Origin: Pelodera strongyloides
Taxonomy: Eukaryota; Nematoda; Chromadorea; Rhabditida; Rhabditidae
Assembly: GCA_036852015.1 (NCBI GenBank)
Contig: JAANDG010000089.1
Coordinates: 1 to 64,000, forward strand
DNA length: 64,000 bases
Direction: 5' to 3'
Position numbers and translations under genes: made by a program
Part shown: piece by piece, positions 1 to 14,000 of the stretch
Layout: every line of letters begins with the position of its first letter
How positions within the stretch are numbered: position 1 is the first letter of the stretch
Notes under the pieces: generated by a model
What the model saw: only the letters and a program-made list of their open reading frames with translations
Databases searched by the model: none
Told to the model about the DNA's origin: nothing

Positions 1-3000
1 AATTGCCTACTTGGAGCAAAAACGGCGCTTATCAAACCTTATAATCTCATGATATGAATCCAAACAATTAGTCGCCAGTCACATCACAACAAATGGAAAT
101 TATAGAATTCAGAATAAGGCGCAGTGCTTGAATTTTTCTCATGACTACTTTACAACAGCACATCGTTGGAATTTACATCCTTCGCTAATGTATTTTACGA
201 TTTTGCAAAAAAAAAAACGCTGACGAAGCCTCACAAACTAAATAGTGAAACAAAGTTCGGCAAAAAATGTGATCTAGGACTCACAGAAGTTTCAATATAA
301 CAAAAAAACTAACCTTTAATAGCTTCGTGTTGACGACTGCAGTAGGGCACGACACGGAGTCATGGTCGTGGTTCCAGACATGTAGACCGCCATATCATCC
401 TACGGCCCCTACCCCCGACCACTCTCGCAACATCTTGGACTTGATAGGAGCGACTAGCGAGGCTCAATCCTGAAAAATCAAATTGCCAAATTTGAGTGCC
501 AATGCAAGGCTCAAGACAAGGGTTCCTATAGAAGTGAATACAGAATCGGTCATCCATTTTTTTTCAACTACAAAGACCAAGATGGACGAGGTAGATTCTA
601 ACCCACGTACAAGACAGTACATACAACATTAAATGAAAACTAACCAAAAATATCGAAATCTTATAAAAGTCGCTCGAAGCGCTCCTAGAGGACTTTTCTG
701 GCGCAGCAGAACCCTCGTTTGCTTCACATCACGGTCACCACAACATTCTAAACATAATAATTGAGTGTAAGTGGAAAACACCGATAACGATATTAGGCAT
801 AGTAGGCCTTGTAACCTAAAACAAGGTTCGTGCAAAATCGAGGTTGCTCTGCACCAAAACAAACTAACTAACAAAGACTTCACCACGTAAGTCACCACCG
901 ACTACCACTTACTAATAAAAATAAACCGTTATTACTATGACTGAACTACTGATACCATACAAGCATATCCATGTAACTCCTTCTGACGATCTGTTTGCAT
1001 CACTAAGCAAAAGATACCACTCGCATTTACGTGCGAGATTTTCATTTATCATTCGTACAATTACTTTTAAGAGACAGTGACAAATAGCACGGCAAGGGCA
1101 AACAAACAACGAGGCGACGCGCCTGAATGTATTTGAATGGAATTACTTACATACTGTTGTCTTAGCACTTGAAAGGAGCCATGTGCAGTCGCGCAGTCCA
1201 ACAAGTACACCATCATCTGTCGGTCACCTGTATGCGGAGACGGTTTAGACCTCCGGGCGCAAAATACCATGCAACCAGGATGGCACATGACACTGGACCA
1301 TCTGTGAATAGCGTAATTAAATGAACAGATATTAATAGTAAAACACTATACGGAAAAGAACATTTAGTAAATGTATTGTGCAATGATAACACTCTAAAAC
1401 AATTTAAACCTTTTGCAATAACGAGAAAGGATTCCCAGTGGCAATTTTCCTGACACGCTCATTTGTATTAGGCACCCTTCCAGCATTAAAAAAAAAAATA
1501 ATCAACACAATAAGTCGAGCGCATTGAAAGGGAGTAAATACCATTTAAAACGCGACAGCTTACAGTCTAAAAAATCAGCAGTCTAATTACCGCTGTTCTC
1601 AAACACTGTGCGCCCCAAGATGTCCACATGTCAACTAACAATAAGCAGAATCGAAAGCTTTCTAAATCCTTACTCTAAACTATAATAAAAAGTATTGAAA
1701 AGGAAAAAGTGTTCTTTTTTTACAAGAAAAAAAATCTGAAAATTCAGTTGTACACTATTCGCACCATATACTGTTGCCAGAGTGCAGGATTGCATACCGC
1801 AATAAGTAGGACCATGTAAGGCAAGTAACGAACTAGCTGACACTGACCATGATATATTAAATATACTCGTTTTCAGCGCAGGTCCCTGTAGCTCGTTTCC
1901 TTCACAACACGTCAAAACGGCAGAAGGGTACTCTGAGAGGCCTGGGGCTCGCCACGGTAACAGTATCCACAGTACCGCAAGGGAGGCGTTCTGAATAAAG
2001 AAGAATAAAACGAGTAGCGCTCACTAGGAAACGAAAATTCATCGAAAGTCTCGAATTCGTTTGCAACAGAAATACCAAAACAGTAAGTGAGAACGGCGGA
2101 CAGCAGTTGGCCATTAACCACACGGGGATGGAAACGATTTCCAAAATAACCACACCTTGTTTATAGAAAGGCATAAGGTAAATGATTGAGCTTCACGGAC
2201 TTGAACAACACACATCACCGCAATCTACCTAACAATGAGCTCACTTCAGTCACCGTAACTATACTCAGAAGACTGCAATACCTTTAATTTTCAGTTATCC
2301 AATCACTTTTGAAGCTCACAGGGCAGAAGGCGCTTTCAAACTAGCCAAAACAATTTCTAAAAAAATTAAAATATAAGTTTCAAATCACGTTGCAGATATT
2401 GGGGAGAAATTACAGGGCTACGTAATAGTTCTGCAAAAACGCATGCAGATTTCGGACTACGGTTCAGCACGGACTATGACTATGGTTTATACGAACATCT
2501 CTTTTGAATGAAAGGTTTAAGATGAATGATGTTAAGGAAGGATAACACCCTACACGACAATGACTATGTAATCATTCGCAATTCCGCACACGCATAGCCG
2601 ATGAAAAACCAAATGAAAAAAAAGCCGATGAAAATAACCAAAATAAAAGGTACCTGAAATCCCACAGTATTCATGACGTTCAGGGAAATCACGCCGCTGT
2701 GAAGGAGATGGACTGAAGTCGTCACACTGAAAAACACATTTTTCTTTGCTCCAGCTCCATAGCTCGAGCTCGAGAGTACAGAGCGGAGCCAGTGTAGATT
2801 AGGCTCAAAATGTTGAGAGAACACCATCGCGATGGCGGCATGGAACGCGCAGATTTTGTATTGCAAAAGTGGCCTAATGGCCTAATGAGCAAGCACCTCA
2901 CCTTAGGGCACCACAGTAGATCAGATACTAGAAACTGTCCACGAGAATAGGCCATCCGTTGACCGTAGGACCCGTTGCTAACAGAGCAGAACCTGTGCTA

Positions 3001-3180
3001 TACCTGTAACAAACAAAATTACAGTGTACGGAAGACTCACCTAAGCCTAAATATCAATCGGAGACGAATATAGACAAAATAATAATCGAACAAACAATAA
3101 AATAGACCCTGAAATGATAAATTAATTAAAGGAACAACCACATTGACTTTTATCCCTGAAATGAACGATTAGTGATTTGA
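1..3180. other. AT-rich stretch, no gene supported
   Basis: Open reading frames on both strands are under 105 codons. None shows a recognisable family motif or a chain of phase-matched exons. I see scattered A- and T-runs and TACAGTA-type words but no RNA gene. It lies 3' of the large minus-strand gene and may include an intron of a gene to the left, which I cannot show. Confidence 0.4.
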
Positions 3181-3224
3181 GCGGCTTTAAGAGCTCGCTA
3201 AAAGAAGAAATTGAGATGAATTTT

Positions 3225-3690
3225 AGTGGCTTTAAGAGCGCACAAAAGATACAAAAAACTAATGCCCCTCGATGACCTGAAAAGGATTAGAAGTGTCCGG
3301 AAGCCGGGTTGGGATACACCTGGTGGGGGGAACCGAAGCGGTCCCCCTACCCAGGGTGCACCCAACCGGCTGCCGAGCAGACCAAGGAGCGGACCTGAAA
3401 AGGGTTGCTGTCCCAACTCGGGACAGCATCAAGGATCTGAAAGGGGAGATTAGTCTGATTAGGGTTGTCATGTATTAGATAGTGATCCACTACCTCATAC
3501 ACAACAACCCCTTGGACCCAGGTTGGGTGAAAACCCCGCCCCTCTTGCCGTTGGCCAGCGGGTGGCCCCTACGCCTAACATAGGCAAGCCCAGGAGCCTG
3601 ATTGGGGCGCACCTGATATGGACACCAAAATGCCCACCCCCACACCAGATGTACCAAATCAAACCCTGGCCAGCACAATGCTAGAAGTTA
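3225..3690. repeat. GC-rich island, possible relic transposon
   Basis: This patch is much richer in G and C than its AT-rich surroundings and has short open frames on both strands with no recognisable protein. Words such as CCAACCGG, GGTTGGGTG and CCCAGGTTGGG recur in direct and inverted order. The abrupt change in composition suggests a decayed mobile-element fragment. The family cannot be named, and a conserved non-coding element remains possible. Confidence 0.3.
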
Positions 3691-4435
3691 ATTTCTTCAG
3701 ACAATCTACAGTCTCAATTAGGACCACCGACTAGTAACTAACACGTATACCATCTACTTTTTTTTCTTGTTCGAAATTACCACTAAGCACGCTCATCCAT
3801 CTCTCTCATATGTTCACTCCTATAAAAAAACACAGGATTAGCTAGTGGGCAATGATGTAAAATGCTTAGGTTAGAGTTCAAAATCCTGTGCAGTACTGTA
3901 GATTACTAAAGTCTCTTTTTAAATTAAATCTTCTCTCCAATCGCACGCTGCGAAGCGGTGGAAGGATCCACACAGCAGAAATCGAGCTGAACAACCATCC
4001 GCGAAAATGATTAGTTTCATCGTTAATTACCCAAATTTGCGGCGTCCGGCGTCACTTGCCACATAGTTGTCCTGCTCGATCTCCGCAGCGTGGACTAGAG
4101 CTCGACCATAAAAGGCTTAGTAAAAGAGCTGATTGTCGGTGACAATTCAGAGTTTACGCACATTTACGGTCAGATGCAGTGCCTGTGACCAGTCACTGCG
4201 TATATATGGCGTCCACCTACGCCAAGGGATGCGAAGCAACCAGACGTTGTCCTGTATCCCGAACGCCAACTGTCGTGAGTGGCAGGTTAAGCGGTCAATC
4301 AAAGCTGAACAATTTTCAATCTCTTTTGGTTGATTAACCTCAGTCAGTGAACTACATTGAGCAAGGCATGCAGACATATCAAATGTACAATCTGTGCTGA
4401 CTGCTGACTACCGGCAAGATCACTGTCTGAGCTGT

Positions 4436-4800
4436 TTCACATAATAGCGAGCGCACGCATCATGCCCGGTGCCGTATTTGTGCTTCACATATTAGCGAGC
4501 CCAGGCATCATGCCGTAGTCGTGCTTCACATATTTAGCGTGCCCCGGCATCGAGCCGTAGTTGTGCTTCACATATTAGCGAGCCCAGGCATCATGCCGTA
4601 GTAGTGCTTCACATATTTGGCGAGCGCACGCATCATGCCCGATGCCGTATTTGTGCTTCACATATTAGCGAGCCCAGACATCATGCCGTAGTCGTGCTTC
4701 ACATATTTAGCGAGCCCCGGCATCGTGCCGTAGTTGTGCATCACATATTGCGAGCCTAGGCATCATGCCGTATTTGTGCTTCACATAATAGCGAGCCCGA
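4436..4800. repeat. tandem repeat, unit about 45-50 bp
   Basis: About eight imperfect head-to-tail copies of a unit containing TTCACATATTAGCGAGCC followed by GGCATCATGCCGTAG and a variable GTGC end. The core GGCATCATGCC is itself a short imperfect palindrome. Copies differ at a few positions (AGCGAGCGCACGCAT against AGCGAGCCCAGGCAT; GCCGTAGT against GCCGTATT) and two variant types alternate. No reading frame survives the whole array, so it is taken as non-coding minisatellite. Confidence 0.8.
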
Positions 4801-4889
4801 GCAAAGACATCATGCCGTATTTTGTCAATAAGTTTCCAAACCAAATCGAAACAGGCACTTCAAAGATGATATCAGCGTGGCAAGCTTTT

Positions 4890-5405
4890 ACCACGCTGAA
4901 TACACCATACCCAAGACCAGCAAGCGCCGTCGCGTTGTACTGGTAGGGTGGACATCAAAGGATGTTCGTCTACGACGTCTGATCAGAACGCTACCGTTTG
5001 GACAATCAGATAACGAAATCGAACCTGGGACCTTAATGATGTTCTCAAAGAATACCATACCCACGACCAGCAAGCGCAGTCGCGTTGTACTGGTAGAATT
5101 GACACGGTTGACTTAGTTGCGTACACAAGTACATGTTCGACCAAAGTGGTGGCACACGTAAACACAACCATTCAGTCGGCATCAAAAGATGCTTGTACGA
5201 CCATAAACCAGAGAGGCAACTAAAAGTTGCCGAAGCGTCAACCTAACACCTCCAGCCATAGGCTAGGAGTAGTTAAGGACGCTGCCACTAGCTAAGGGCG
5301 CCACCTTGAACCATAATGATGGTATCAAGGTAGGTTCGGCGTGACAATCTTTTGCCAGGCTGAATATCATAACCAAGGCCAGCAAGACCAGTCGTGTTGT
5401 ACTTT
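4890..5405. repeat. degenerate ~150 bp tandem repeat
   Basis: A segment of about 45 bp (ACCATACCCACGACCAGC followed by AAGCGCAGTCGCGTTGTACT) occurs near 4904-4946, again near 5052-5095, and in a more diverged form near 5366-5405. Spacings are about 150 and about 310 bp, as expected for a ~150-157 bp unit with one copy decayed beyond recognition. It directly follows the 45-50 bp minisatellite and the two may be parts of one element. Confidence 0.55.
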
Positions 5406-5769
5406 AGGGTTGTCTCGCGCACTCTAGTGCACTTTCACCCAATATGGGTTAAAGGCCCCGAAGGGGTCCCTGAATGGTCTACCGAAGCTGTGCGCTCCAG
5501 TGATATAGGCCATCTTTGGCACATCCAGTCATCCAGTAGGCAACAGCAATCTTCGACGATGCAACCGCAGTTGCCAAAACATAGACATAGACCAGACCTA
5601 TCACCTCCATTCCAAGGGTAGGGGGACTACCGGCATCGTGCGCTCCAACTCCAACAATTTTTCGAACGACACTTGAATAACGACATGCGCTGGGTAGAGT
5701 TCTTAACATCACTTGAATGATTTTCTCAGCTCCAGAAAATTGTAATATGCAAATATTTTGCGTGTTACC

Positions 5770-5818
5770 ATACAATATAGTGGGGAAAAAAAGGAACACA
5801 AGAAACAGTATTTTCATG
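5770..5818 (-). other. possible signal-peptide exon (weak)
   Basis: Within an unspliced minus-strand frame of 147 codons (5479-5922) there is an internal Met followed by Lys and a run of about 14 hydrophobic residues ending near Tyr-Gly. A possible donor (GGTAACAC) follows immediately. This resembles the first exon of a secreted protein, but I found no convincing second exon. The rest of the frame looks like chance open sequence. Confidence 0.15.
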
Positions 5819-5819
5819 G

Positions 5820-7535
5820 TTTGAATTTTTGGAGATACGCTTGGCGCACTGTAATAATCTGTGTCTAATATGGTGGGATTTCTACGGTTCCCGTAAGTAA
5901 AACGTGAGCAAGTAATCTGCACACTACAGTAATTTCAACAGTATAATTTTTACGAGCCTGAAGGAGCCTGTCTGGCACTCGAATGAATGTATGCGTTGTT
6001 CATAGATTTTGCAACTAAGTAACAAATAAGCTACGCGGGAGATGTAACTAAGCGAATACTTTTCGGAATATTTACTCAAATGCCGGAGTGTTTATATAAT
6101 GCGAGCGCACGCAGTCTATTATCGTATGGTATGTGACCAGTGGCGATAAAACAAGTAGTTCACAAGCAAAGGGAAGTATGAAAAGTGAAGCCTTAATACC
6201 CATTCGGGCATATGGAGAAATATAGCCAAACGCAAAAAGCGCAACGCATATTTTGGATGCAGAGTCGAAACGGGAAATTAAAACCTTAAACAGTCCACCT
6301 GTAAAGGACGCTGCTAAGCTTGCTGAAGATATACCGGAAAAGGCAAACAAGAAGTACCTTTTGCACACCGCGCACTTAAAGGAACGCACACAGAAGCGAA
6401 CTTTGAGAAGTAGAAATTGTAGTAAAGAGGCACAATGGATCAAGGATCAGCACCAGCGCCAGAGACATAAAACATCGAAATTGAGCAAAAAAACTTAGCA
6501 TGATGATGTTTTTGACTATATACCACGCACCACAACACGGCGCCACCGAAACAAAATGATAATTAGGTTTTGATTTGAAGGTAATCAACGGAATCAAAAA
6601 AAAAATCATAAATACGATATAGTTCTGAACTGCAGAACAGAATAATTAGCGCCACCACAGCACAACTCACAACATACACAATGGAGCCTCAGAAATCAAG
6701 TTGTAAAACCAAAGGGTGAAATAAAAGGTTAAGTGCCGCAAAGCACTTTCGCTGCACAAATGCCACTGAATGCAAAAACATAAATTGAACCAAAAGCGCA
6801 GAATAAAAATAACCGAATAGAAGTATAAGTGTTGGATTTTCCCTTAGTGGGATTTTCACTTAATTCTCGCGCGGTAGCGGTAACGTACGTAACCACACTA
6901 GTCCATGTACCAAGAGTAACTGCGGATGCGGAAACGTAAAACAGCGTCTTTTAGGAAGCAAAATATGGTAAAGGGAGCAAATGGTTTCAACTAAGGAATA
7001 CCGCTGATCGAAAGAGACATAAATACATAAAGGGAAACCTTACGCATCATCAAAAGATGGCACCACCTTGATTTGAGTTTGAGATGAGAGAAATGAAAAT
7101 AAAACACAAAAAAGCCCACGGAAATTCGTGAATGCGTCAAATCGCTCTTGAATAAAAACCAAAAAACGAAGCTCAACAGAAAGCCGGAATGGGTATGGGA
7201 AGTGCCGTCAAAAAGGAAAACAGAAATGAACGTGCCCGAATTTTACAGTAATACCACCGCCGAATGGAAAGAGTAAAGTTGAGTAAGCTCGCATGCCGAA
7301 TGCCAAATAACGCGCAAACATACATATGTGAATTCAGAAGATATTAGGGAAAAACTAATATAAAGCCAAACTACAACAAGCGCCACTGTAGCAAGCTATA
7401 AGCCAAAAGCCAAAAGTAAAGTTGCAATGGAACTGTATGGGCACAAAAGAAACCTCGCGCTGAAACTGATTATATGCATTTGTACGCCCTGCACAAAACT
7501 GAATGAATCACGTGCCGCTTCTAGAATGGAATAGA
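5820..7535. other. AT-rich stretch, no gene supported
   Basis: The only frame of note is plus strand 6253-6498 (81 codons, Lys/Glu/Arg-rich, containing PVKDAAKLAEDIPEKANKK). Its charge-rich, helix-like composition could be an exon fragment, but A-rich DNA yields such frames by chance and I see no flanking phase-compatible exons. Nothing else is supported. Confidence 0.35.
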
Positions 7536-7541
7536 AAAAAA

Positions 7542-7552
7542 CGAGAGAGGGA

Positions 7553-7584
<32 letters not shown>

Positions 7585-7610
7585 AGAGATAGAGAAGAGA
7601 TAGACAGAAT
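7542..7610. repeat. (GA)n microsatellite
   Basis: A purine-only run dominated by GA dinucleotides with interruptions (GAGAGG, GACAGA, AGAGATAGAGAAGAGATAG). The overlapping minus-strand frames, rich in Ser and Leu, are products of this repeat and not genes. Confidence 0.9.
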
Positions 7611-8099
7611 AAGGAAGAATACAAGAATTAGATTCCAGAAGGCTATAAAGACAAATGGTGACATCCATAGAAAGTAAAAGTACCTGAGAATAAAAGCAAA
7701 AAACACCGTAACCGTCAAAACGCAAGCCATCACATAATGAAAAACAACCCCAAAAATAACCAAGAATTTGAATAAGATTACACTTCGGTAAAATCGTTCA
7801 CACTCACACACACAATTAACACTCCCATAATGCACGTTTAAAAAGAATCGGAAATTAAAAACCGTTCACACACAACACTCCGAAAATAAACCCAAAAATA
7901 CTAACTAAAACGAACACCATACATATGCTTCTCCTCCCATTATGATCAGAAGATCACTTAATATAACTACAGACTACATTTAATATAACTAAAACCAACT
8001 GCGCTCTACCGTACTCTCAAATCAAAAGTCTTAGTGGGGTTACAAAAAAAATCACTGCCCGTCATCTCCTTCCTCCACAAAGAAAACCAAAAGAGCCAT

Positions 8100-11000
8100 C
8101 TACTCGTCATCTTCATCCTCTTCCAAAGCCTTAAGAATGGCTGCTTCCTAAAATAATATAATGATTCAAACCGCTTATGCCAAATACAGAAATCTCCAAA
8201 ACTCTCAAAGTACAAGCCCTTGCTCCTGGGAATAAGTCAATGCGTAAAATGAAACATTGCCCCTCTTCGGGTTGGTCTGCCCATCTCCGAAAACCATAAA
8301 TTACATGTAATTTTGTGAAACACATATTGATATCATTCCGACCACCTCCGGAACCAATTTATTTGCGTGAAAAATAATATTTTAGCCCAATGCTATGCAT
8401 CGGAATTTTACGTTGCCAAGCTCAAAGAGTCTATAGCGCACAAATTCCTACTACGAAACAAACAAAAGGCCCAGAAACATAAAACCATGTCATGAGTACG
8501 CACTCATGCACCACTTTCAAAGTCAAATAAAAAGACACACCTGTGCGGCGGAGGTCTCCTCGTCGGCCTGGCCTCTACTTCTATTTCTCCGGGGTACAGG
8601 TGCGGGTGCGGACTTGTCGGCATCGTCCTTGGCCTTCTCCTTCTCTGCCTCGTCGTCCTTGAAAACGTACAATAAAGCACTACACAATGCAAAATATAGA
8701 AAACACCCAATACAGTACCCAACAGAATAGGCAGCACACAAAACTGGACACAATACCACTACAGTAGGCAGGCACTGAACGCAACTTCGACGGCATACAA
8801 CATATCCAAATTTCATGTAGATTAGTATACCTGGGTGGAATCCAGGGGCAAATCGTCAGGCATCTCACAGTCAACCTCTCCATCCTTCGCCACGGCCACC
8901 TGCAGCAAAGAAGATAATAAAAATGTTATTGCACTTTCACTTCACTAATAGCAACTAGATACGGTAGTTCACGGAAACTCAGTGGCCTAATCCGGATCAC
9001 TGTCTTACAGTAATCACTAACAACAGTTTGGTTTCGATGGGAGTAATTCCATTGCTCCTTAAAGTGTATTGAAGGGTCAAAAATCTAATAAGTAGCCTTC
9101 AGTGCTCCCGGTTGTCTCGTACCGGGTAAAAACTCCCAGAAACTATCGAATCAAATAACTGGGTTAAACAGGAAAGGAAGGAAGAACTGACCGTAGACAG
9201 AATAGGTGTTATTCCTTGCTGTGTGCCGCCAGCAAGGTCCACCTCAGCGGTACCATCAGAAGTGGTGGTCGAGGCCGTCTTCACCTGATCCTTAGTCTTC
9301 TTCTTAGGGGGTTCGTCGTCTTCATTTTCTGAGTCGGATCCAGCACCTGAATAGTAAATATTGATTGCGAATAAGTAGTAAACTACACTGCAACTGCCAA
9401 AGAAGTGCGTTTTTAGTAGGTAATTGCAAGGTCACGTATACATAATAAGGTTTATTGATTACATTCAAAGTACATAATCAAAAGGCAACCCTAAGACGGC
9501 AATGCGTATAAAAACACCTAGCGTGAAATTTCGATAAAAAAGCCCCCTCGGTTAACTACGGCTGCAGCTGCCGGTAAACTTGCTGGAAATCTAGCTCATA
9601 TCTCAACTTATTCGCGAAATGGTAAAAACCACACACTAAACACACCCTGGTGTATTAAAGTTTACTGGGAGACAAATAGGTACACTCATGAGTGCACATC
9701 CAAAAAAAAGAGTATTCAATGTCTACTCACCGAGTCTCTTCCTATTCTTTCTCTCACGATCGGATCTCTCTGAATCCTCTTCACCGTCACCGTTCACTGC
9801 TCCTTAAAGAGTAAAATAAATTCAGAACTATGAAGAAGCGCAAATTGCGCAAAGGCAGGGGAACGAAGTAAACGAGGTCATAGGTAGCTTCATTATCGAC
9901 ATGTTTCACCTAAAATCACTGATGAAACACCGCGCCATCACCGCACACAGGCGGCGCACTCCACGGTGCGCGTGTTCAAAACCATTTGACGGACCCGTGG
10001 CACACATTGGGAAGACAGCAGCATGCGCGTTTCAGATGCGCCACGGGTGTAGCATCTAGCTTTCGTGCACCAAAGGCGCCGGCGCTGCGCACACTATATG
10101 GGTGTGCCTGGCAGCCTGGCACTCTTTCTGTGGAGACCACGTCGTTTCGACTTTGCACAAGTGTAACGTCCAGATTAGTACAAAAGGGAAGCATGCGGAT
10201 GATGTTGCAAAAGAAAGCACTCCCCATGTCTCCCCTAGCACAAAATACAATAAACAAGGAATTGAAAAGCGTACCCGATGCAGACTGGCCTCCTTGACCT
10301 TGACCAGGTACTCCTCCACGCACTGTTCCACGAGATCCATTCATCGCGGTTCCACCACCCTGCTGTTGAAGCTGAGACTGTTGTTGCTGTTGCCCTTGCT
10401 CAGATGCGGCATTCTAAAAAGTCATTCCTAGTCACCCATACCAGTCACAATATTTTACAGCTAGGGCAAGTCAAGCAGGCTGCAACTTCAACCTCTACAA
10501 TCGTAGTGCGCAAAATGAAACCAAAAGTGATAGTGACAAAAAAAACTTACTGTAGCAGGTGCACCAGTCGATACTGTAAGAAGATTCGCAACGAAGGAGC
10601 TTGCGGGACGAGGCACCAGAAAAGATGACGAAGACTGGAAATATTAGAAACATTCAGCATTTTGCGTCAAATTCGAAACATAATTCGCTAAACTGCAAGA
10701 GCATAAGATACAGTACATTTGTAATTCGCAATAACCAACTTGATAGTAAACTTACAGTCGTGACAGGCGCAGGGAGATCAATCACCGGACGACAAACTGC
10801 TGGAGGAGCCGGAGTACCAGATGAAGACGTCTAAACAATTTTCATAAATATTAAACAGGAAGGTTTCTATTCCAGCAAAAGATGCGCGTTTAATACGGTA
10901 AAACTTTGATTGGATATATTTACATACAGTGAACGTCCACAAATTGAAACTTGAAACCAAACTCAGCGTGAAATTTTATCGCGGAAAAGAGGACTTGAAT

Positions 11001-14000
11001 TAGCTAGTTGGGTATCATCTTCCCTTGAAAACTAGGAAAAGCGTTCAATCATAATTTTGGTGAATCTCAATTTTAGCTGAAATTTTGGCAGTTTTTGGTT
11101 TAGAAAAAATTTTTGGGTGGAAAGCAAAAAAAGAGGGGTCGGATGAAACCCAAACTATGTTAGCGCGAGATCGTGCTAGCAACGTGAACCTCCGCGCCAC
11201 CGCCGCGCACAAAAACAGGGTGCGGTGCGCCAGCGGGGCACAGCGCACCACCTCTAGGGTGCGAGCGGTGGCGCCAGGGGTGCGCGAACATCACCTAGCG
11301 CACCAGTGGCGCAAGTGGGGCGCACCGGCGCACCACTGGTGCACTCGTGGCGCAGCTGCCGCGCCTACCCTAAATGATGCGCCGAAGGTGCGCCAAGTGA
11401 GGTAGAACACGACTGGCGCACGCACCGCGCACCAAGTGGGGGTGCGCCGCGCACAGGAATCAAAAACAATCTTACACTGACAACAACGGAAGGCGTAGAT
11501 GAGGCGACACGAAGATGAGAGGCAGAAACGGGCAGAAGGGCGGCATTACTAGACATCACGGGGAGACCGACAACAGGAGTAGAAGTCGGCTAAAACAATC
11601 TATCAGTAAAACAAGAATAGAAGGTGTGTAATTTAATTCAAGGAAAAGGTTTGTGCAAAACCAGCAAACAAACGATCACGAGAATCAATGATGATCATGA
11701 TAGCATGAGAGACCGGGAGGCAACTACATTACAGCTGTTATCCACATTACGCGGAAATAATAGAAGAAACGAAAACAACTTACTTGGACTTGCAACGAAG
11801 AAGCCTTGCTGGACGTCGCGGAACTCACAAGTGGAAGGGTTGGCTTGGGTGGCTGTGGCACTGAATGTGGGAGGACTGGCTTGGACATGGGTGTCTGAAC
11901 CGACGACACCTGGAAATTTGAATAAATGTAAATGAAAATTAACAATACAGAACTAACAGAACGAGTGTGTATAATTATGCGCTATGCAATTTCGCTGGGG
12001 CGCCGGGCGCATACACACTTCCTGTAGTCCAAAAATACTACGAACTATTAAAGCGAAATGCCAGCTCCTTTGGAAAATTTGCATATGATAAGCAAATCCT
12101 ATGTATGCTATGCTAATTTTGCGCGATCGTCCACGGCTATCGCGCAAAATTAGCATAGGATACATAGGATTTGCTTATCATATGCAAATTTTCCAAAGGA
12201 GCTGGCATTTCGCTTTAAGCTAAATACCCTCGCACAAGTACATGTAGTAGTGCACTTGTGTACAAGAGGAAACCGAAGTGAGGAGAAATAAAAACAACTT
12301 ACTTGTGGTCCCTGTGCAGAAATACTGTTGGAGGCCGAAGACACAACTGGGACTGAGCGGGTTGACTGTGGCAGAGCTAGTTTGGGCACGGAAGAGCGAA
12401 CCGATGGCGGCTGCAAATTATAAAAACATCAGGACGATAGTTACCAATAAACATAGATACGAACGTGAACTGCGAATAGTCGAACGACGCATGCATGGTC
12501 CTCCAGTAGAAAATTAGAAAAAGAACTGGGAACTACTTTAATTTATTAGAAACCAAAGTGGACGTTGAAACTTACAGTAAACACACTAGGCGGCGTAGAG
12601 ACGGCAGGGAGAGAAGAGCCAGAAACGGGCACATGGCTAGAGGTAGAACCACCAACACGAGAGACTGACAGCTTAAAACATAAAGGTTAGAAAACAGTCT
12701 ATACTCCTTCCACACCATATATGGAGTCACTCCATATACCACCGTCATCTACAAACGGGAGAGAGCACACAATATGATCTAGATCTGTTGATAATGATCT
12801 CATTAGATCAAGCCAGATAATAATGAGAGCAAACTCGGCTCCACTAGAGGTAATTGAAAGACAAAAGTTTAATATTTGAGGGAAGGCGAAGAAAAATAAA
12901 GGCACTTACTTGGGTTGAGCATGGCACAAGTTGGAGAGAGGCGGACATATCGGCTGGCTGGCGAGGAGGAGGCACAACGGACTGAGTGCTCTGGAAACAA
13001 TGTTTATAACAAACAAAATCAAACGTTTTCAATAGTAAATTCCTATAGCAATACTCAATCAATTTCGCTATGACACACGCGTAGTTAAGACGTTACAGAA
13101 AGAAACAAAACGAAAAAAAAAAACATTTCGCTACACTTGCATAGCGTACAATCTTAGTTATGCACAAAATAACAGTAAACTGTAAGTGCTAGAAAGTGAT
13201 ATTTGATATTAAACTTACCGTAACCAGAACCTGGGTAGCAACGGGCGCTTGGGACACTGAGGGAGGAGCCTGGGAAGCCACAGGACCAGAAACGGGAGAA
13301 GATCGCTAAAAACATTGAATTTAAATTTACATTCAGTTCGCCTCCAAAATCGGCACATCATGCTAAAGCTCATAGGATTACACAAAGGGAGAGGAAAGTG
13401 ATATTTATCACTACTTTATTCACACATACAATCAATCAGATACAACATCAATCAAGTACATGGAACAAGTGCGGAAGGTTTCTAGCGTCGTGCTTCTTCA
13501 ATCCGCGGGGGAATGCGTGGAGGGGAGATTTTTCTTCAGATGTTTAAATGTTTAAATGTTTATTAGACTCTTAGAAAGAGCGCAACGCCATAAGAGACGA
13601 TGAAAGAATTCAATGATTTTAAAATTCAAAGTAGTAAATCAAAGATAAGACGAAAAAATGCATAGCATTATATATGTATATATATATATATCACCAAAGA
13701 TAAGAAAGTAATTCCACAGAGAGTAGTTGTAACTGACACTTCAGCAAAGAAAATGTATTCACACAAGCAGCTAACAATTTTGTAGTTTTGACTAGTTTAG
13801 CCACGTTACCTCAACACAAAACTACGTGCACACGATATCAGCAATCCTAAACGTGCCACACTCCAAAATACAACAGTATACTATAGCTGAACAATGTCAA
13901 AATAGCTCAGGGCCATAACACAAAGAAAATTGGGACCTAGCATCAGAACCGCCCTCAGCATCAGAACCGCCCTCAGCATCAGAACCGCCCTCAGCATCAG

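Noticed and set aside
5479..5922. 147-codon minus-strand frame
   Set aside because: The longest frame on the left but with mixed composition, no domain, and overlap with the degenerate-repeat flank; only a possible signal-peptide segment was kept as a weak note.
7396..7835. Ser/Leu-rich minus-strand frames
   Set aside because: Generated by the GA microsatellite.
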